A DNA stretch of 12,743 nt from Deltaproteobacteria bacterium UBA5799 (GCA_002418185.1 DIDN01000025.1:1-12743), one strand, 5' to 3'; shown: positions 1 to 6,144, counted from the first letter of the stretch. The notes: a model not told the origin generated them from the letters alone. A program made the numbers and translations.

Positions 1-75
1 GCGGAGCGAACATAGGGATGGGGAAAGGGCGGGCGAGGCGGGGCAGCAGGAGCGAGGACCCGAAGGGCGATTGCG

Positions 76-211
76 AGAAATTCACGGCGCGCACAGCGCG
101 CCCTATAAGGGCCGAGCCCGGAGGAAGGAGGCGGTTAGTTACGCAAAAAGCGCGGCAGCGCGTTAAAAGGTCTTTGCAAATTCAATGGTGCGCATAGCGC
201 ACCCTAAAAGG
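76..211. repeat. REP-like hairpin repeats (two good copies, one weak)
   Basis: Two related units are visible. Copy A has stem GGCGCGC (86-92), loop ACA, stem GCGCGCC (96-102), then CTATAAGG. Copy B has stem GGTGCGC (187-193), loop ATA, stem GCGCACC (197-203), then CTAAAAGG. Both are preceded by AAATTCA. The third stem position differs between copies (C-G against T-A) and pairing is kept on both sides, which points to selection on the hairpin. A weaker third copy at 150-170 has a GCGC-GGCA-GCGC stem followed by TTAAAAGG. The arrangement resembles bacterial REP/BIME intergenic repeats; the family is not identified. Confidence 0.6.
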
Positions 212-232
212 ATTGAAGTCTTTGAAGGGGGC

Positions 233-264
233 TGGGGGAAACTTTTTACAGAAAGTTTCCCCCA
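233..264. repeat. Perfect 13-bp inverted repeat downstream of mazG
   Basis: The arms TGGGGGAAACTTT (233-245) and AAAGTTTCCCCCA (252-264) pair perfectly around a 6-base loop. On the minus strand this lies about 20 bases after the mazG stop codon and could end the mobB-mobA-mazG transcript. No run of T follows on that strand, so it is not a canonical intrinsic terminator. It may instead protect the mRNA 3' end or be a dispersed intergenic hairpin. Confidence 0.55.
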
Positions 265-284
265 AAGAGTCTTTCAGAAGCCTG

Positions 285-1082
285 CTACTCCCGTTTCCTG
301 TGCGACTTTGCCTCTTGCCAGAGGCGTTCGAGCTCGTCCATGGGGGTGGAAGAAAGGTCGCGGCCCTGTTTCGCGAGGGCGCTTTCGATGTGGTGGAAGC
401 GGGTGATGAACTTACCGACCGTCTTTCTCAGGGCGTCCTCGGGGTTTACCTCGAGGAACCTCCCGACGTTTACGAGGGTGAAGAGCATGTCGCCGAGCTC
501 CTCTTCCATCTGGAGCGGCTCCTTTTTCCTTACCGCCTCCTTGAACTCAAAAAGCTCCTCGTCAAGCTTTTCCATGACCTCTTCCGTGTTCTTCCAGTCG
601 AAGCCCGCCTTTGCCGCCTTCTGGCTTACCTTGTGGGCCCGTAAGAGCGCAGGCAGCACTTCAGGGACCCCGGCAAGGCGTCCGCCCGGCTCCTTCCCGT
701 TCTTTTCCTTTCTTTTGATTTCGGCCCACTGGCGGAGCACCTCTTCGGGCGTTTCGGCCCTGGCCTCCCCGAACACATGGGGGTGGCGGCTTATCATCTT
801 CTGGTGCGAGCGGTCTATGACGTCCGCAAGGGTGAAATCCCCGTTTTCTTTCGCTATCTGCGATACGAATATGACCTGGAACAGGAGGTCGCCGAGCTCT
901 TCCATGACCTCGGCCCGGTCGCCGGAGTCTATCGCGAATATGACCTCGTAGGCCTCCTCGATTATGAAAGGCACGAGGGACTCCATTGACTGGGCCCTGT
1001 CCCAGGGGCAGCCGTCTTCTCTTCGAAGCCTCTCCATCAAGGCTTCGAGCTTCCCTATGTCCGCTTTACCGTCGCTCTTCAT
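285..1082 (-). CDS. mazG: Nucleoside triphosphate pyrophosphohydrolase MazG
   Basis: MazG hydrolyses (d)NTPs to the monophosphate and pyrophosphate in the cytoplasm; it is implicated in nucleotide-pool cleaning and in (p)ppGpp control under starvation. The 265-residue product has the tandem two-domain layout of the full-length enzyme. The N-terminal domain starts with GCPWDRAQ (24-31) and carries the Mg2+-binding EEAYE (42-46) and EELGD (61-65) motifs, then HPHVFG (100-105). The C-terminal domain repeats the pattern with DEELFE (174-179) and EELGD (194-198). Length is normal for the family. The ATG at 1082 lies inside the end of mobA (17-bp overlap), with a GAGG element about 14 bases upstream. 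It is the last gene of the mobB-mobA-mazG unit. No anomaly is seen. Confidence 0.96.
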   Translation of the reverse strand: MKSDGKADIGKLEALMERLRREDGCPWDRAQSMESLVPFIIEEAYEVIFAIDSGDRAEVMEELGDLLFQVIFVSQIAKENGDFTLADVIDRSHQKMISRHPHVFGEARAETPEEVLRQWAEIKRKEKNGKEPGGRLAGVPEVLPALLRAHKVSQKAAKAGFDWKNTEEVMEKLDEELFEFKEAVRKKEPLQMEEELGDMLFTLVNVGRFLEVNPEDALRKTVGKFITRFHHIESALAKQGRDLSSTPMDELERLWQEAKSHRKRE

Positions 1083-1650
1083 CTATGCCGGCCCTCTTCA
1101 GGTCGTCTTTCGTGTTTACGTTCTCGACAGACCTGGCAATGTCGAGGCCCGGAAAGTCCGCTTCTGTAAGCCTCATGGTATCTATCCTCCCGAAGAGGTC
1201 GTTTATCCTCAGGTTTCCGGCCCTGACCATATCTTCTATTACTGACATGCACCTTCTGGAGTAGGCCGCGTGCATCGGGTGGAGGAGCCCGCCAATGAAA
1301 GGTATTACGCAGTCCGCTTCACCTGCCCTATCCGCGGCCGCCCTTACGCACCCCGGGTCGAGGTACGGCATGTCGCAGGCCGTAACGAACGCATGCTCGG
1401 ATTCCGAACGGTAAAGCGCCGTGTATATCCCTCCGAGACTCCCGGCCCCCTTGATAATGTCTTCGTGTACAGCGAGGCCCAGGCCGCCGTAAACGGCGGT
1501 ATCGTTGGCGACGATAAAGGCCGGGTCGAAGATCGACCGCACTATGCGGACCGTCCGCTCAATTATGCTGCCGCCCTGGGAAGTCTCTATGAAGGCCTTG
1601 TTGAAGCCCATGCGGCGGCTCTGGCCGCCCGCGAGTATCGCTCCGGTCAT
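1066..1650 (-). CDS. mobA: Molybdenum cofactor guanylyltransferase MobA
   Basis: MobA transfers GMP from GTP to molybdopterin-bound molybdenum, giving the bis-MGD cofactor used by DMSO-reductase-family enzymes such as formate dehydrogenases and nitrate reductases. The 194-residue product opens with the nucleotidyltransferase signature LAGGQSRRMGFNKA (6-19). It continues with GSLGGI (70-75) and the metal-binding CDMP (92-95), all normal for the family. I chose the ATG at 1650 because the conserved MTGAILAGG starts there. An upstream TTG at 1707 would add 19 unconserved residues without a better ribosome site. It follows mobB after 126 bases and overlaps mazG by 17 bp, so the three genes are probably cotranscribed. 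A small imperfect hairpin (TGGAC/GTCCA) lies in the mobB-mobA gap near 1758-1771. Confidence 0.94.
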   Translation of the reverse strand: MTGAILAGGQSRRMGFNKAFIETSQGGSIIERTVRIVRSIFDPAFIVANDTAVYGGLGLAVHEDIIKGAGSLGGIYTALYRSESEHAFVTACDMPYLDPGCVRAAADRAGEADCVIPFIGGLLHPMHAAYSRRCMSVIEDMVRAGNLRINDLFGRIDTMRLTEADFPGLDIARSVENVNTKDDLKRAGIDEERR

Positions 1651-1776
1651 CTTGATCTTCAAATGATTGTTTTCAGGCAAGGTATTCAAGGCGAGGGGTC
1701 TTATCAAGCCGGTCGTGGAGGCATAACGCCCTTATGCAACACGGTCCTCCGGATGCCCTGGACTCAGGTCCAAGTG

Positions 1777-2433
1777 TCATGAGCCGCGCCCGGTGATTTT
1801 AATCTCGATCTCGCCGGCCTGGCCGCATCCCTTGAGGCTTTTTATCATGCCCGTGACCCCGTCCCGGATGAGGTTCTCGATGAAGGGCTTGAGCTCGACC
1901 TTTTCCCCGTTCACAAGCAGGCTTACGCCGGAGTCCCTGTGCCCCTTTATTATCTTCTCTTCGATGAGGTCGGCTATGCCTTTGAAGTCGTTGAGCTTGT
2001 ATACAGGCAGCCGCCTGCTCACCCGGAAGTCCGAGGCAAAGGCGATGAGCAACTTGTCCTTTCCGCAGACCGGCCTCGACGAGTTCGCCTTCCGCACCAC
2101 CTCTATCTTGGGGAAGGGCGATTTCTTGAAGCCTTCTGTGACGACCACGTCAACGCCCGAAAGATAGCAGGCGGCCAGCCTCTCCGGCGTCCATTCCCTG
2201 TCCACGTCGTTTATGACGGCGAACCGCTCCGGCGACGACAGCGCGACGACCTTTGCGCCCGCCTGCTTGTGCCTCCAGGAGTCCTTGCCCTCGTGGTCTA
2301 TCTCGAAGCCGTGTGCGTCGTGCTTCAAGACACCGACGCTGTAGCCCCTCCGGGTAAGCTCGGAGATGACCTTCTCAAGGAGCGTTGTCTTGCCGCTCCC
2401 GGATTTGCCTACTATGGATATGATGGGCGCCAT
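1777..2433 (-). CDS. mobB: Molybdopterin-guanine dinucleotide biosynthesis adaptor MobB
   Basis: MobB is a GTP-binding P-loop protein thought to assist MobA in making the guanine dinucleotide form of the molybdenum cofactor. The P-loop GKSGSGKTT is at 9-17, followed by GVLKHDAHGFEIDHEGKDS (34-52) with its conserved histidines and aspartates, and the switch-like VVTEGFK (97-103). E. coli-type MobB is about 170 residues. Here a further ~50 residues follow (from about 168: SGVSLLVNGEKVELKPF and an IKSLKG stretch), so the protein is 218 residues with a C-terminal extension of unknown role. The ATG at 2433 places the P-loop correctly but has no Shine-Dalgarno element, and the predicted promoter leaves a leader of only about 9 bases. 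It is the first gene of the unit. Confidence 0.93.
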   Translation of the reverse strand: MAPIISIVGKSGSGKTTLLEKVISELTRRGYSVGVLKHDAHGFEIDHEGKDSWRHKQAGAKVVALSSPERFAVINDVDREWTPERLAACYLSGVDVVVTEGFKKSPFPKIEVVRKANSSRPVCGKDKLLIAFASDFRVSRRLPVYKLNDFKGIADLIEEKIIKGHRDSGVSLLVNGEKVELKPFIENLIRDGVTGMIKSLKGCGQAGEIEIKITGRGS

Positions 2434-2448
2434 GGCTGGATAACGTTT

Positions 2449-2478
2449 AATATACTATGACTTATGGCAGGATGTAAA
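2449..2478 (-). promoter_or_regulatory. Predicted sigma70 promoter of mobB-mobA-mazG
   Basis: On the minus strand, TTTACA (2478-2473) and TATATT (2454-2449) are separated by 18 bases. Transcription would start near 2442, giving only about 9 untranslated bases before the mobB ATG. A 17-base spacing to GTATAT is the alternative register. Prediction from sequence only. Confidence 0.5.
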
Positions 2479-2544
2479 TCTTTTTCAGGTGAGGTTGGGA
2501 GGAGGCCGCCTGCGCGCTTGAAGTCATGAAGGCGCATGGAATTG

Positions 2545-2573
2545 AAAAAAAAGGACGGGTCTCTCGCCCGTCC
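2545..2573 (-). terminator. Intrinsic terminator of the glutamine-rich protein gene
   Basis: Read on the minus strand, GGACGGG pairs with CCCGTCC around a 7-base loop and is followed directly by eight T (plus-strand A-run 2545-2552). This is a textbook Rho-independent terminator about 75 bases past the stop codon. A second GC stem (CCCGGG, 7-base loop, CCCGGG) lies between the stop codon and the terminator near 2618-2636. Confidence 0.9.
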
Positions 2574-2646
2574 CTTCGAATCAGCCCGGGTGTCTTTATG
2601 CAGGGGGGGCCTGATACCCGGGTCCGAGGCCCGGGCCGGCCGTTAC

Positions 2647-3036
2647 TTACATCCCGCCGCCGGTCGTGCCGCGCTCGGAGCCTGGGGTCATCCGGGGCTG
2701 CTGCTGTTGCTGCTGTCCTGCCTGGGGCTGTGCCAGCCTTGCGTGCTCAAGTGCCTTTTCGGCGTTCTCTATCGCCTCTTCGGTGCTGCTTACAGCCTCC
2801 TTGAGGTGCTCGTCATCCGCCGCCGCCTGTTGCTGCTGCTGGAAGGTGCTGAGGGCCGATTTGAGGTTGTCTATGGCCTGCTGCGTCTGCTGCACGGCCT
2901 GCTGCTGGGTCATGGGCTGCTGTTGCTGTTGCTGCTGCCTGGCCTCCATGTCCTGTGCGTTCAAGACCGCCGGCGCTGCCGCGAACGCGGACACGAAAAA
3001 TGATACTGCTACGGCTGAGAGTGTTGACCTCTTCAT
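2647..3036 (-). CDS. Small exported glutamine-rich protein, function unknown
   Basis: I do not recognise a named family. The 129-residue product starts with a typical signal peptide: KR at 2-3, a hydrophobic core to about 24, and a probable cleavage after LNA (residue 27). The mature part has three pure glutamine runs of 7, 5 and 6 residues plus shorter ones. A central stretch (about 48-102) is rich in A, E, K, Q and predicted helical, with a repeated EAVSSTEEAIENAEKAL-type pattern suggesting a helical hairpin or coiled coil. The tail is disordered (PGSERGTTGGGM). The glutamines use both CAG and CAA. A strong GAGGAGG ribosome site precedes the ATG. The gene has its own promoter and terminator and is therefore monocistronic. 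A periplasmic or surface structural role is a guess. Confidence 0.8.
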   Translation of the reverse strand: MKRSTLSAVAVSFFVSAFAAAPAVLNAQDMEARQQQQQQQPMTQQQAVQQTQQAIDNLKSALSTFQQQQQAAADDEHLKEAVSSTEEAIENAEKALEHARLAQPQAGQQQQQQPRMTPGSERGTTGGGM

Positions 3037-3130
3037 CTTTTTTCCTCCTCCTCGCTCAGGGTTTTTACGGCATACGGGCTGGTGCGTTTTCCCATGGCAT
3101 GGCCAAGAGAATGAACCATCCCTTCAAACA

Positions 3131-3158
3131 ATTATATGTCAAGAACCGCATACCGCAA
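3131..3158 (-). promoter_or_regulatory. Predicted sigma70 promoter of the glutamine-rich protein gene
   Basis: On the minus strand a perfect TATAAT (3136-3131) is preceded by TTGCGG (3158-3153) with a 16-base spacer. A TTGACA abuts the TATAAT directly and could serve another register. Transcription near 3124 would give a leader of about 88 bases before the ATG at 3036. Confidence 0.6.
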
Positions 3159-3187
3159 CCCCGGGCGGCATCGGCGCGCGTATTTGC

Positions 3188-3216
3188 TTGATTTACCTTC
3201 TGAAATTCCCTAAAAT
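3188..3216 (+). promoter_or_regulatory. Predicted sigma70 promoter of the DUF3108 gene
   Basis: TTGATT (3188-3193) and TAAAAT (3211-3216) are separated by exactly 17 bases. The expected start of transcription, 6-7 bases beyond the -10 box, falls on about 3222-3223, which is the first base of the ATG. The mRNA is therefore predicted to be leaderless, consistent with the lack of any Shine-Dalgarno sequence. Confidence 0.65.
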
Positions 3217-3222
3217 ATACTC

Positions 3223-4137
3223 ATGCGATTCATGAAGAAATACTTTTTCCGGCTCGGTTTGGTCCTGCTCCTCATGGCTTCGACAACCGCCCCCCTGCAT
3301 GCAGAGGCCGCAGCAGATGAAAAGAAGGCAGATGAAAAGACTATCGCCGAGACCTTTGCCGGCGAAGAGCTCGTCTATGAGATAGGCTTCTGGATATTCG
3401 GCGACATTGCGGAAGGCAGGCTCAGGATCGACAAGGGGGAAGGCGGCGCATATACGGCGACCCTTACGGCCCATACCAACGGGTTCGTGGGTGCGCTCCT
3501 CCGCCACAGGAAGGACAGGTATGTCGCCACCCTGAGGATGACCGACGACGGCAGGAGGTTCATAACCGAGAGCTTCGCAAAAGAGGTGGAGATAGAGGGC
3601 AAGGACAGGAAAACGGCCCTCCACACCGTGGACTACGCGAAGGGGACCGTAAGCTGGACCTACTGGAACGGCGGGGAAAAGGCGAAAGAGGGCTCGGTCG
3701 AAATCCCGGATGGCATGTTCGTGGACGACCCGATAGCCGCATTCTATAACTTCAGGTTCGGCGCCTACGGGAAGATCGAGGAGGGGCGCGTCTATAATAT
3801 CGCGAGTTTCCCCAAGGACGGACGCTTCCCGGAGATAAGCATCAGGATAGTGCCTGAAAGGGAGATAAGGAAAAAGAGGAAAAGGAGGGCCTCCGACTAC
3901 CTGGCGGACGCCCGGATAGACAAGGACCTCTTCGGCTCCAAGAACGGAGAGATAGAGATAGACTTCACCAACGGAATGCTGCCTGTACAGGCCGTGGCAA
4001 AGGGCGTGCTGCTATTCGGCGACGTAAAGGGCAAGCTCCGCGAGGTAAACCTTTCCGCCGCCGCAGGGCCCAAGGCCGAGAGCCCTGCGCTATCATCCCT
4101 TCCCCGGCCTGAAGACCACGAAAATAAGGGCGGCTAA
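3223..4137 (+). CDS. DUF3108 domain exported protein
   Basis: The 304-residue product has an N-terminal signal peptide (KK at 5-6, hydrophobic 8-20, likely cleavage after LHA at 27), so it should act in the periplasm or outer envelope. The mature part matches the DUF3108 pattern of an initial GEELVYEIGFWIFGDIAEG with alternating beta-strand hydrophobicity throughout, ending in a charged, probably disordered tail (RPEDHENKGG). DUF3108 proteins are uncharacterised envelope proteins predicted to be beta-rich. A basic patch REIRKKRKRR sits around 210-219. Start: the ATG at 3223 coincides with the predicted transcription start; an ATG three codons on (3232) is the alternative, and both leave the signal peptide intact. 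Neither has a ribosome site. The last 45 bases overlap the converging MFS gene. Confidence 0.85.
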   Translation: MRFMKKYFFRLGLVLLLMASTTAPLHAEAAADEKKADEKTIAETFAGEELVYEIGFWIFGDIAEGRLRIDKGEGGAYTATLTAHTNGFVGALLRHRKDRYVATLRMTDDGRRFITESFAKEVEIEGKDRKTALHTVDYAKGTVSWTYWNGGEKAKEGSVEIPDGMFVDDPIAAFYNFRFGAYGKIEEGRVYNIASFPKDGRFPEISIRIVPEREIRKKRKRRASDYLADARIDKDLFGSKNGEIEIDFTNGMLPVQAVAKGVLLFGDVKGKLREVNLSAAAGPKAESPALSSLPRPEDHENKGG

Positions 4138-5283
4138 GGCCGACATGCCGCTTCCGTAAAGGAAGGTGGCCTCAGGGCCTATGGTGTCCCACAGGTACCC
4201 TGCTATGACGCTCGCCGGCAGGAGCATGAGCCCTACTACCGTATGGTAAACGCCGAACGCCGTGGCCTTCCGCTCCGGGGGGGCCAGCGTTGCGAGGTAG
4301 GCCCGGAGAGTCCCCTCGCTCATGCCCTTGTAGATGCCGTAGAGCGGGAAAAGGACCCAGATGTGGAGCGTTTCTGTGGCGAAAGCGATGAGGACGAATA
4401 TAAAAGAGTAATAGATGAAGCCCGCCAGCACCATTCGCCTCAGGCCTATCCTGTCAGCGAGCGCGCCCATCGGGGTCGAAGAAAGCGCGTACACGACATT
4501 GAACGCGAGATAGATTATCGGGATGAGGGCGCTACTTACGCCCAGGTCTTCTGCGCGGAGTATCACGAAGGCGTCCGCGAAGTAGCCGAGGGAGAAGACC
4601 CCCACAACTACGAGGTAGCGCCTGAACGGGCCGTCGAAATCCGATATCGAGAACCTCGGGAGCCTTGCGGCCTCCTCTTTTGTACGCTTCTTCTCGGTTA
4701 TGAGGAACATTATGACCAGGACAGCTATCACCGCCGGGATGGTCGAGAGGAGGAAGACGAGCCTGAGGTTCCCGACGAAGAAAAGGAGTATGAGGAACGC
4801 GATGCCCGGGCCTATTATGGCGCCCACGGTGTCCATGGACCTGTGAAAGCCGAACGCGAGGCCGAGTTTCTCCTTGTCCGTCGATTCGGCTATTATGGCG
4901 TCCCGGGGGGCGGTCCTCGTGCCCTTGCCGACCCTGTCTATGAACCTCGCGCCGAGGACGTGCGACCAGGCCGTCGCGACCGCGATGAGGGGCCTGCTTG
5001 CGGCTGAGATGCCGTATCCGGCGCCCATGAGGAGCTTCCTCTTGCCGAGCTTGTCGGAAAGCCAGCCCGAGAAGATCTTCAGGATCGAGGCGGTAGTCTC
5101 GGCTATGCCCTCTATGATGCCGACAGCGGTCTTTGTGGCGCCGAGGACGGTCGTGAGGAAAAGCGGCAGGAGCGGGTAGACCATCTCGGAAGAGACGTCC
5201 ATCAGCATGCTCACGATACCGGTATAGAAGACGTTCCGGTTGAGCCCCAGGAAATATCTCTTTTCTCCGTCGCCCCGGTCCAT
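4093..5283 (-). CDS. Major facilitator superfamily transporter
   Basis: The 396-residue inner-membrane protein has the length and hydrophobic profile of a 12-helix MFS carrier. It opens with LGLNRNVFYTGIVSMLMDVS, typical of a bacterial subgroup annotated as drug or metabolite efflux permeases. MFS motif A (GWLSDKLGKRK, 73-83) lies between helices 2 and 3, and its second-half counterpart GALADRIGLRR lies after the midpoint. The substrate cannot be told from sequence. The open frame extends upstream into rplU, but the ATG at 5283 is the start because the conserved N-terminus begins there and the extension resembles nothing. No Shine-Dalgarno is present and the predicted promoter ends only 8 bases before the ATG. 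The 3' end overlaps the converging DUF3108 gene by 45 bp. It is divergent from rplU. Confidence 0.88.
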   Translation of the reverse strand: MDRGDGEKRYFLGLNRNVFYTGIVSMLMDVSSEMVYPLLPLFLTTVLGATKTAVGIIEGIAETTASILKIFSGWLSDKLGKRKLLMGAGYGISAASRPLIAVATAWSHVLGARFIDRVGKGTRTAPRDAIIAESTDKEKLGLAFGFHRSMDTVGAIIGPGIAFLILLFFVGNLRLVFLLSTIPAVIAVLVIMFLITEKKRTKEEAARLPRFSISDFDGPFRRYLVVVGVFSLGYFADAFVILRAEDLGVSSALIPIIYLAFNVVYALSSTPMGALADRIGLRRMVLAGFIYYSFIFVLIAFATETLHIWVLFPLYGIYKGMSEGTLRAYLATLAPPERKATAFGVYHTVVGLMLLPASVIAGYLWDTIGPEATFLYGSGMSALAALIFVVFRPGKG

Positions 5284-5291
5284 ACAGATTG

Positions 5292-5320
5292 ATTCTTGCC
5301 GATTTGACCGGTTTTTGCAA
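5292..5320 (-). promoter_or_regulatory. Possible promoter of the MFS gene
   Basis: On the minus strand TTGCAA (5320-5315) and AAGAAT (5297-5292) are 17 bases apart. The -10 box is a weak match. A start of transcription near 5285 would leave two or so untranslated bases before the ATG. Confidence 0.35.
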
Positions 5321-5327
5321 GGAGGCC

Positions 5328-5346
5328 GGGTCGAGGGAGGGGAGGG
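5328..5346 (+). other. G-quadruplex motif between divergent promoters
   Basis: The plus strand reads GGG-TCGA-GGG-A-GGGG-A-GGG, a canonical intramolecular quadruplex pattern with short loops. It sits between the MFS and rplU promoters, about 20 bases upstream of the rplU -35 box. Folding in the cell is untested, and the high GC content makes chance occurrence possible. Confidence 0.45.
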
Positions 5347-5367
5347 CCGTTTTATCCGACAAAGGGC

Positions 5368-5396
5368 TTGACACGTAAATCCAAAACCGTTATTAT
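5368..5396 (+). promoter_or_regulatory. Strong sigma70 promoter of rplU-rpmA
   Basis: A consensus TTGACA (5368-5373) and TATTAT (5391-5396) are separated by 17 bases. Transcription near 5403 gives a leader of about 40 bases with a GGAGG ribosome site before rplU. This strength suits a ribosomal protein operon. Confidence 0.85.
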
Positions 5397-5442
5397 TTAA
5401 CATTCTAAAGTTCCGGAAATGATTCCTGGAGGGCATTGTAAG

Positions 5443-5754
5443 ATGTATGCGGTCATTAAAACAGGCGGAAAGCAGTACAGGGTCACCGAAGGCGACGTCC
5501 TCAATGTTGAGAAGCTCTCCGGCGAGCCCGGTTCGAGGATAGAGCTTCCCGATGTGCTTGCGGTCGGCGAGGGAGAGAGCATAAGGGTCGGCTCCCCCAG
5601 GGTAGAGGGGGCGGTAGTCGTCGCCGAGATACTCACCCACGACAGGGACAAGAAGGTGATCATCTACAAGAAGAAGAGGAGGAAGGGCTACGACAAGCGC
5701 CAGGGTCACAGGCAGCCCTTCACCAGCTTAAAGATACAGGAAATAAAGTCCTAA
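5443..5754 (+). CDS. rplU: 50S ribosomal protein L21
   Basis: L21 binds 23S rRNA in the large ribosomal subunit. The 103-residue product has the standard bacterial length. It starts MYAVIKTGGKQYRV, continues with a GDVLNVEKL strand and a basic KKKRRKGYDKRQGHRQ segment (about 75-90), and ends with the L21 C-terminal signature TSLKIQEI. The ATG at 5443 has a TGGAGG ribosome site 8 bases upstream. An in-frame ATG at 5419 contains that ribosome site and is not the start. rpmA follows after 35 bases; no Prp protease gene (ysxB) lies between them, as expected outside Firmicutes and Fusobacteria. Confidence 0.98.
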   Translation: MYAVIKTGGKQYRVTEGDVLNVEKLSGEPGSRIELPDVLAVGEGESIRVGSPRVEGAVVVAEILTHDRDKKVIIYKKKRRKGYDKRQGHRQPFTSLKIQEIKS

Positions 5755-5789
5755 TCATTTTTTGACGCACATTTTCAGGAGGTCTCGCG

Positions 5790-6041
5790 GTGGCTCATAA
5801 GAAGGCAGGCGGAAGCTCAAGGAACGGAAGGGACTCGAACGGCCAGAGAAGGGGCGTAAAGCGCTTTTCGGGCCAGTCCGTCTCAGCCGGCTCGATAATA
5901 GTAAGGCAGGTCGGGAGCAGGGTATATCCCGGCTCGAACGCCGGCATGGGCAGGGACTTCACCATATTCGCGAAGGTGAGCGGCGTGGTCCAGTTCGAGG
6001 ACAGGGGAGCCAAGAAGTTCGTAAACATCCTTCCGCAGTAA
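5790..6041 (+). CDS. rpmA: 50S ribosomal protein L27
   Basis: L27 sits near the peptidyl transferase centre, where its N-terminal tail contacts tRNA ends. The 83-residue product begins MAHKKAGGSSRNGRDSNGQ, the conserved mature L27 N-terminus, with no Firmicute-type cleavable extension, and continues RRGVKRFSGQ, VRQVGSRVYPGSN and FAKVSGVVQFE. The start is GTG at 5790, preceded by AGGAGG. It shares the rplU promoter and is followed within 25 bases by an intrinsic terminator. obgE, the usual next gene, is 5.4 kb away here. Confidence 0.98.
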   Translation: MAHKKAGGSSRNGRDSNGQRRGVKRFSGQSVSAGSIIVRQVGSRVYPGSNAGMGRDFTIFAKVSGVVQFEDRGAKKFVNILPQ

Positions 6042-6064
6042 AAAGGCGACAAAAACATCCAGGG

Positions 6065-6107
6065 GGCGGAAAGGAGAGGCTTTATCAGTCTTTCCATCCG
6101 CCTTTTT
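6065..6107 (+). terminator. Intrinsic terminator of rplU-rpmA
   Basis: GGCGGA (6065-6070) pairs with TCCGCC (6097-6102). The stem continues past a small internal loop as GGAGAG against CTTTCC, and TTTTT follows at 6103-6107. It lies 24 bases after the rpmA stop and separates the ribosomal genes from the accessory block. Confidence 0.85.
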
Positions 6108-6144
6108 GTATTTTCGTGAACTACCATGCATAAGGAGCACAGAG

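Larger units (their letters stand above)
1..284. other. Non-coding region downstream of mazG
   Basis: I find no credible gene here; the short open frames lack family resemblance and ribosome binding sites. The first 80 bases are a low-complexity purine-rich stretch with repeated GCGAG/GAGCG units. The rest contains three hairpin repeats and one long hairpin, listed separately. A G-quadruplex-type run (GGG-AT-GGGG-AAA-GGG-C-GGG) lies at 15-33. The upstream neighbour is outside the window. Confidence 0.6.

Noticed and set aside
76..211. CRISPR array
   Set aside because: Units are palindromic, irregularly spaced and diverged, with no uniform spacers and no cas genes.
340..951. 203-codon plus-strand frame opposite mazG
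   Set aside because: Serine-rich shadow of the mazG codons, without start signals or recognisable motifs.
2698..2937. CTG/TTG trinucleotide tracts as a non-coding microsatellite
   Set aside because: The tracts are in frame as CAG/CAA glutamine codons of a gene with signal peptide, ribosome site, promoter and terminator.
4243..5007. 254-codon plus-strand frame
   Set aside because: Antisense to the MFS gene; its highly charged repetitive composition is a by-product of GC-rich third positions, with no family match.
4532..5374. 280-codon minus-strand frame overlapping the MFS gene
   Set aside because: Same strand as the MFS gene but a different frame; arginine- and histidine-rich with no hydrophobic or family pattern, whereas the MFS frame is clear.
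5419..5442. Upstream in-frame ATG for rplU
   Set aside because: It contains the GGAGG ribosome site for the ATG at 5443, where the conserved L21 N-terminus MYAVIKTGGKQY starts.
5284..5709. N-terminal extension of the MFS frame through the rplU region
   Set aside because: It would run antisense across rplU and its promoter; the conserved MFS N-terminus begins at the ATG at 5283.
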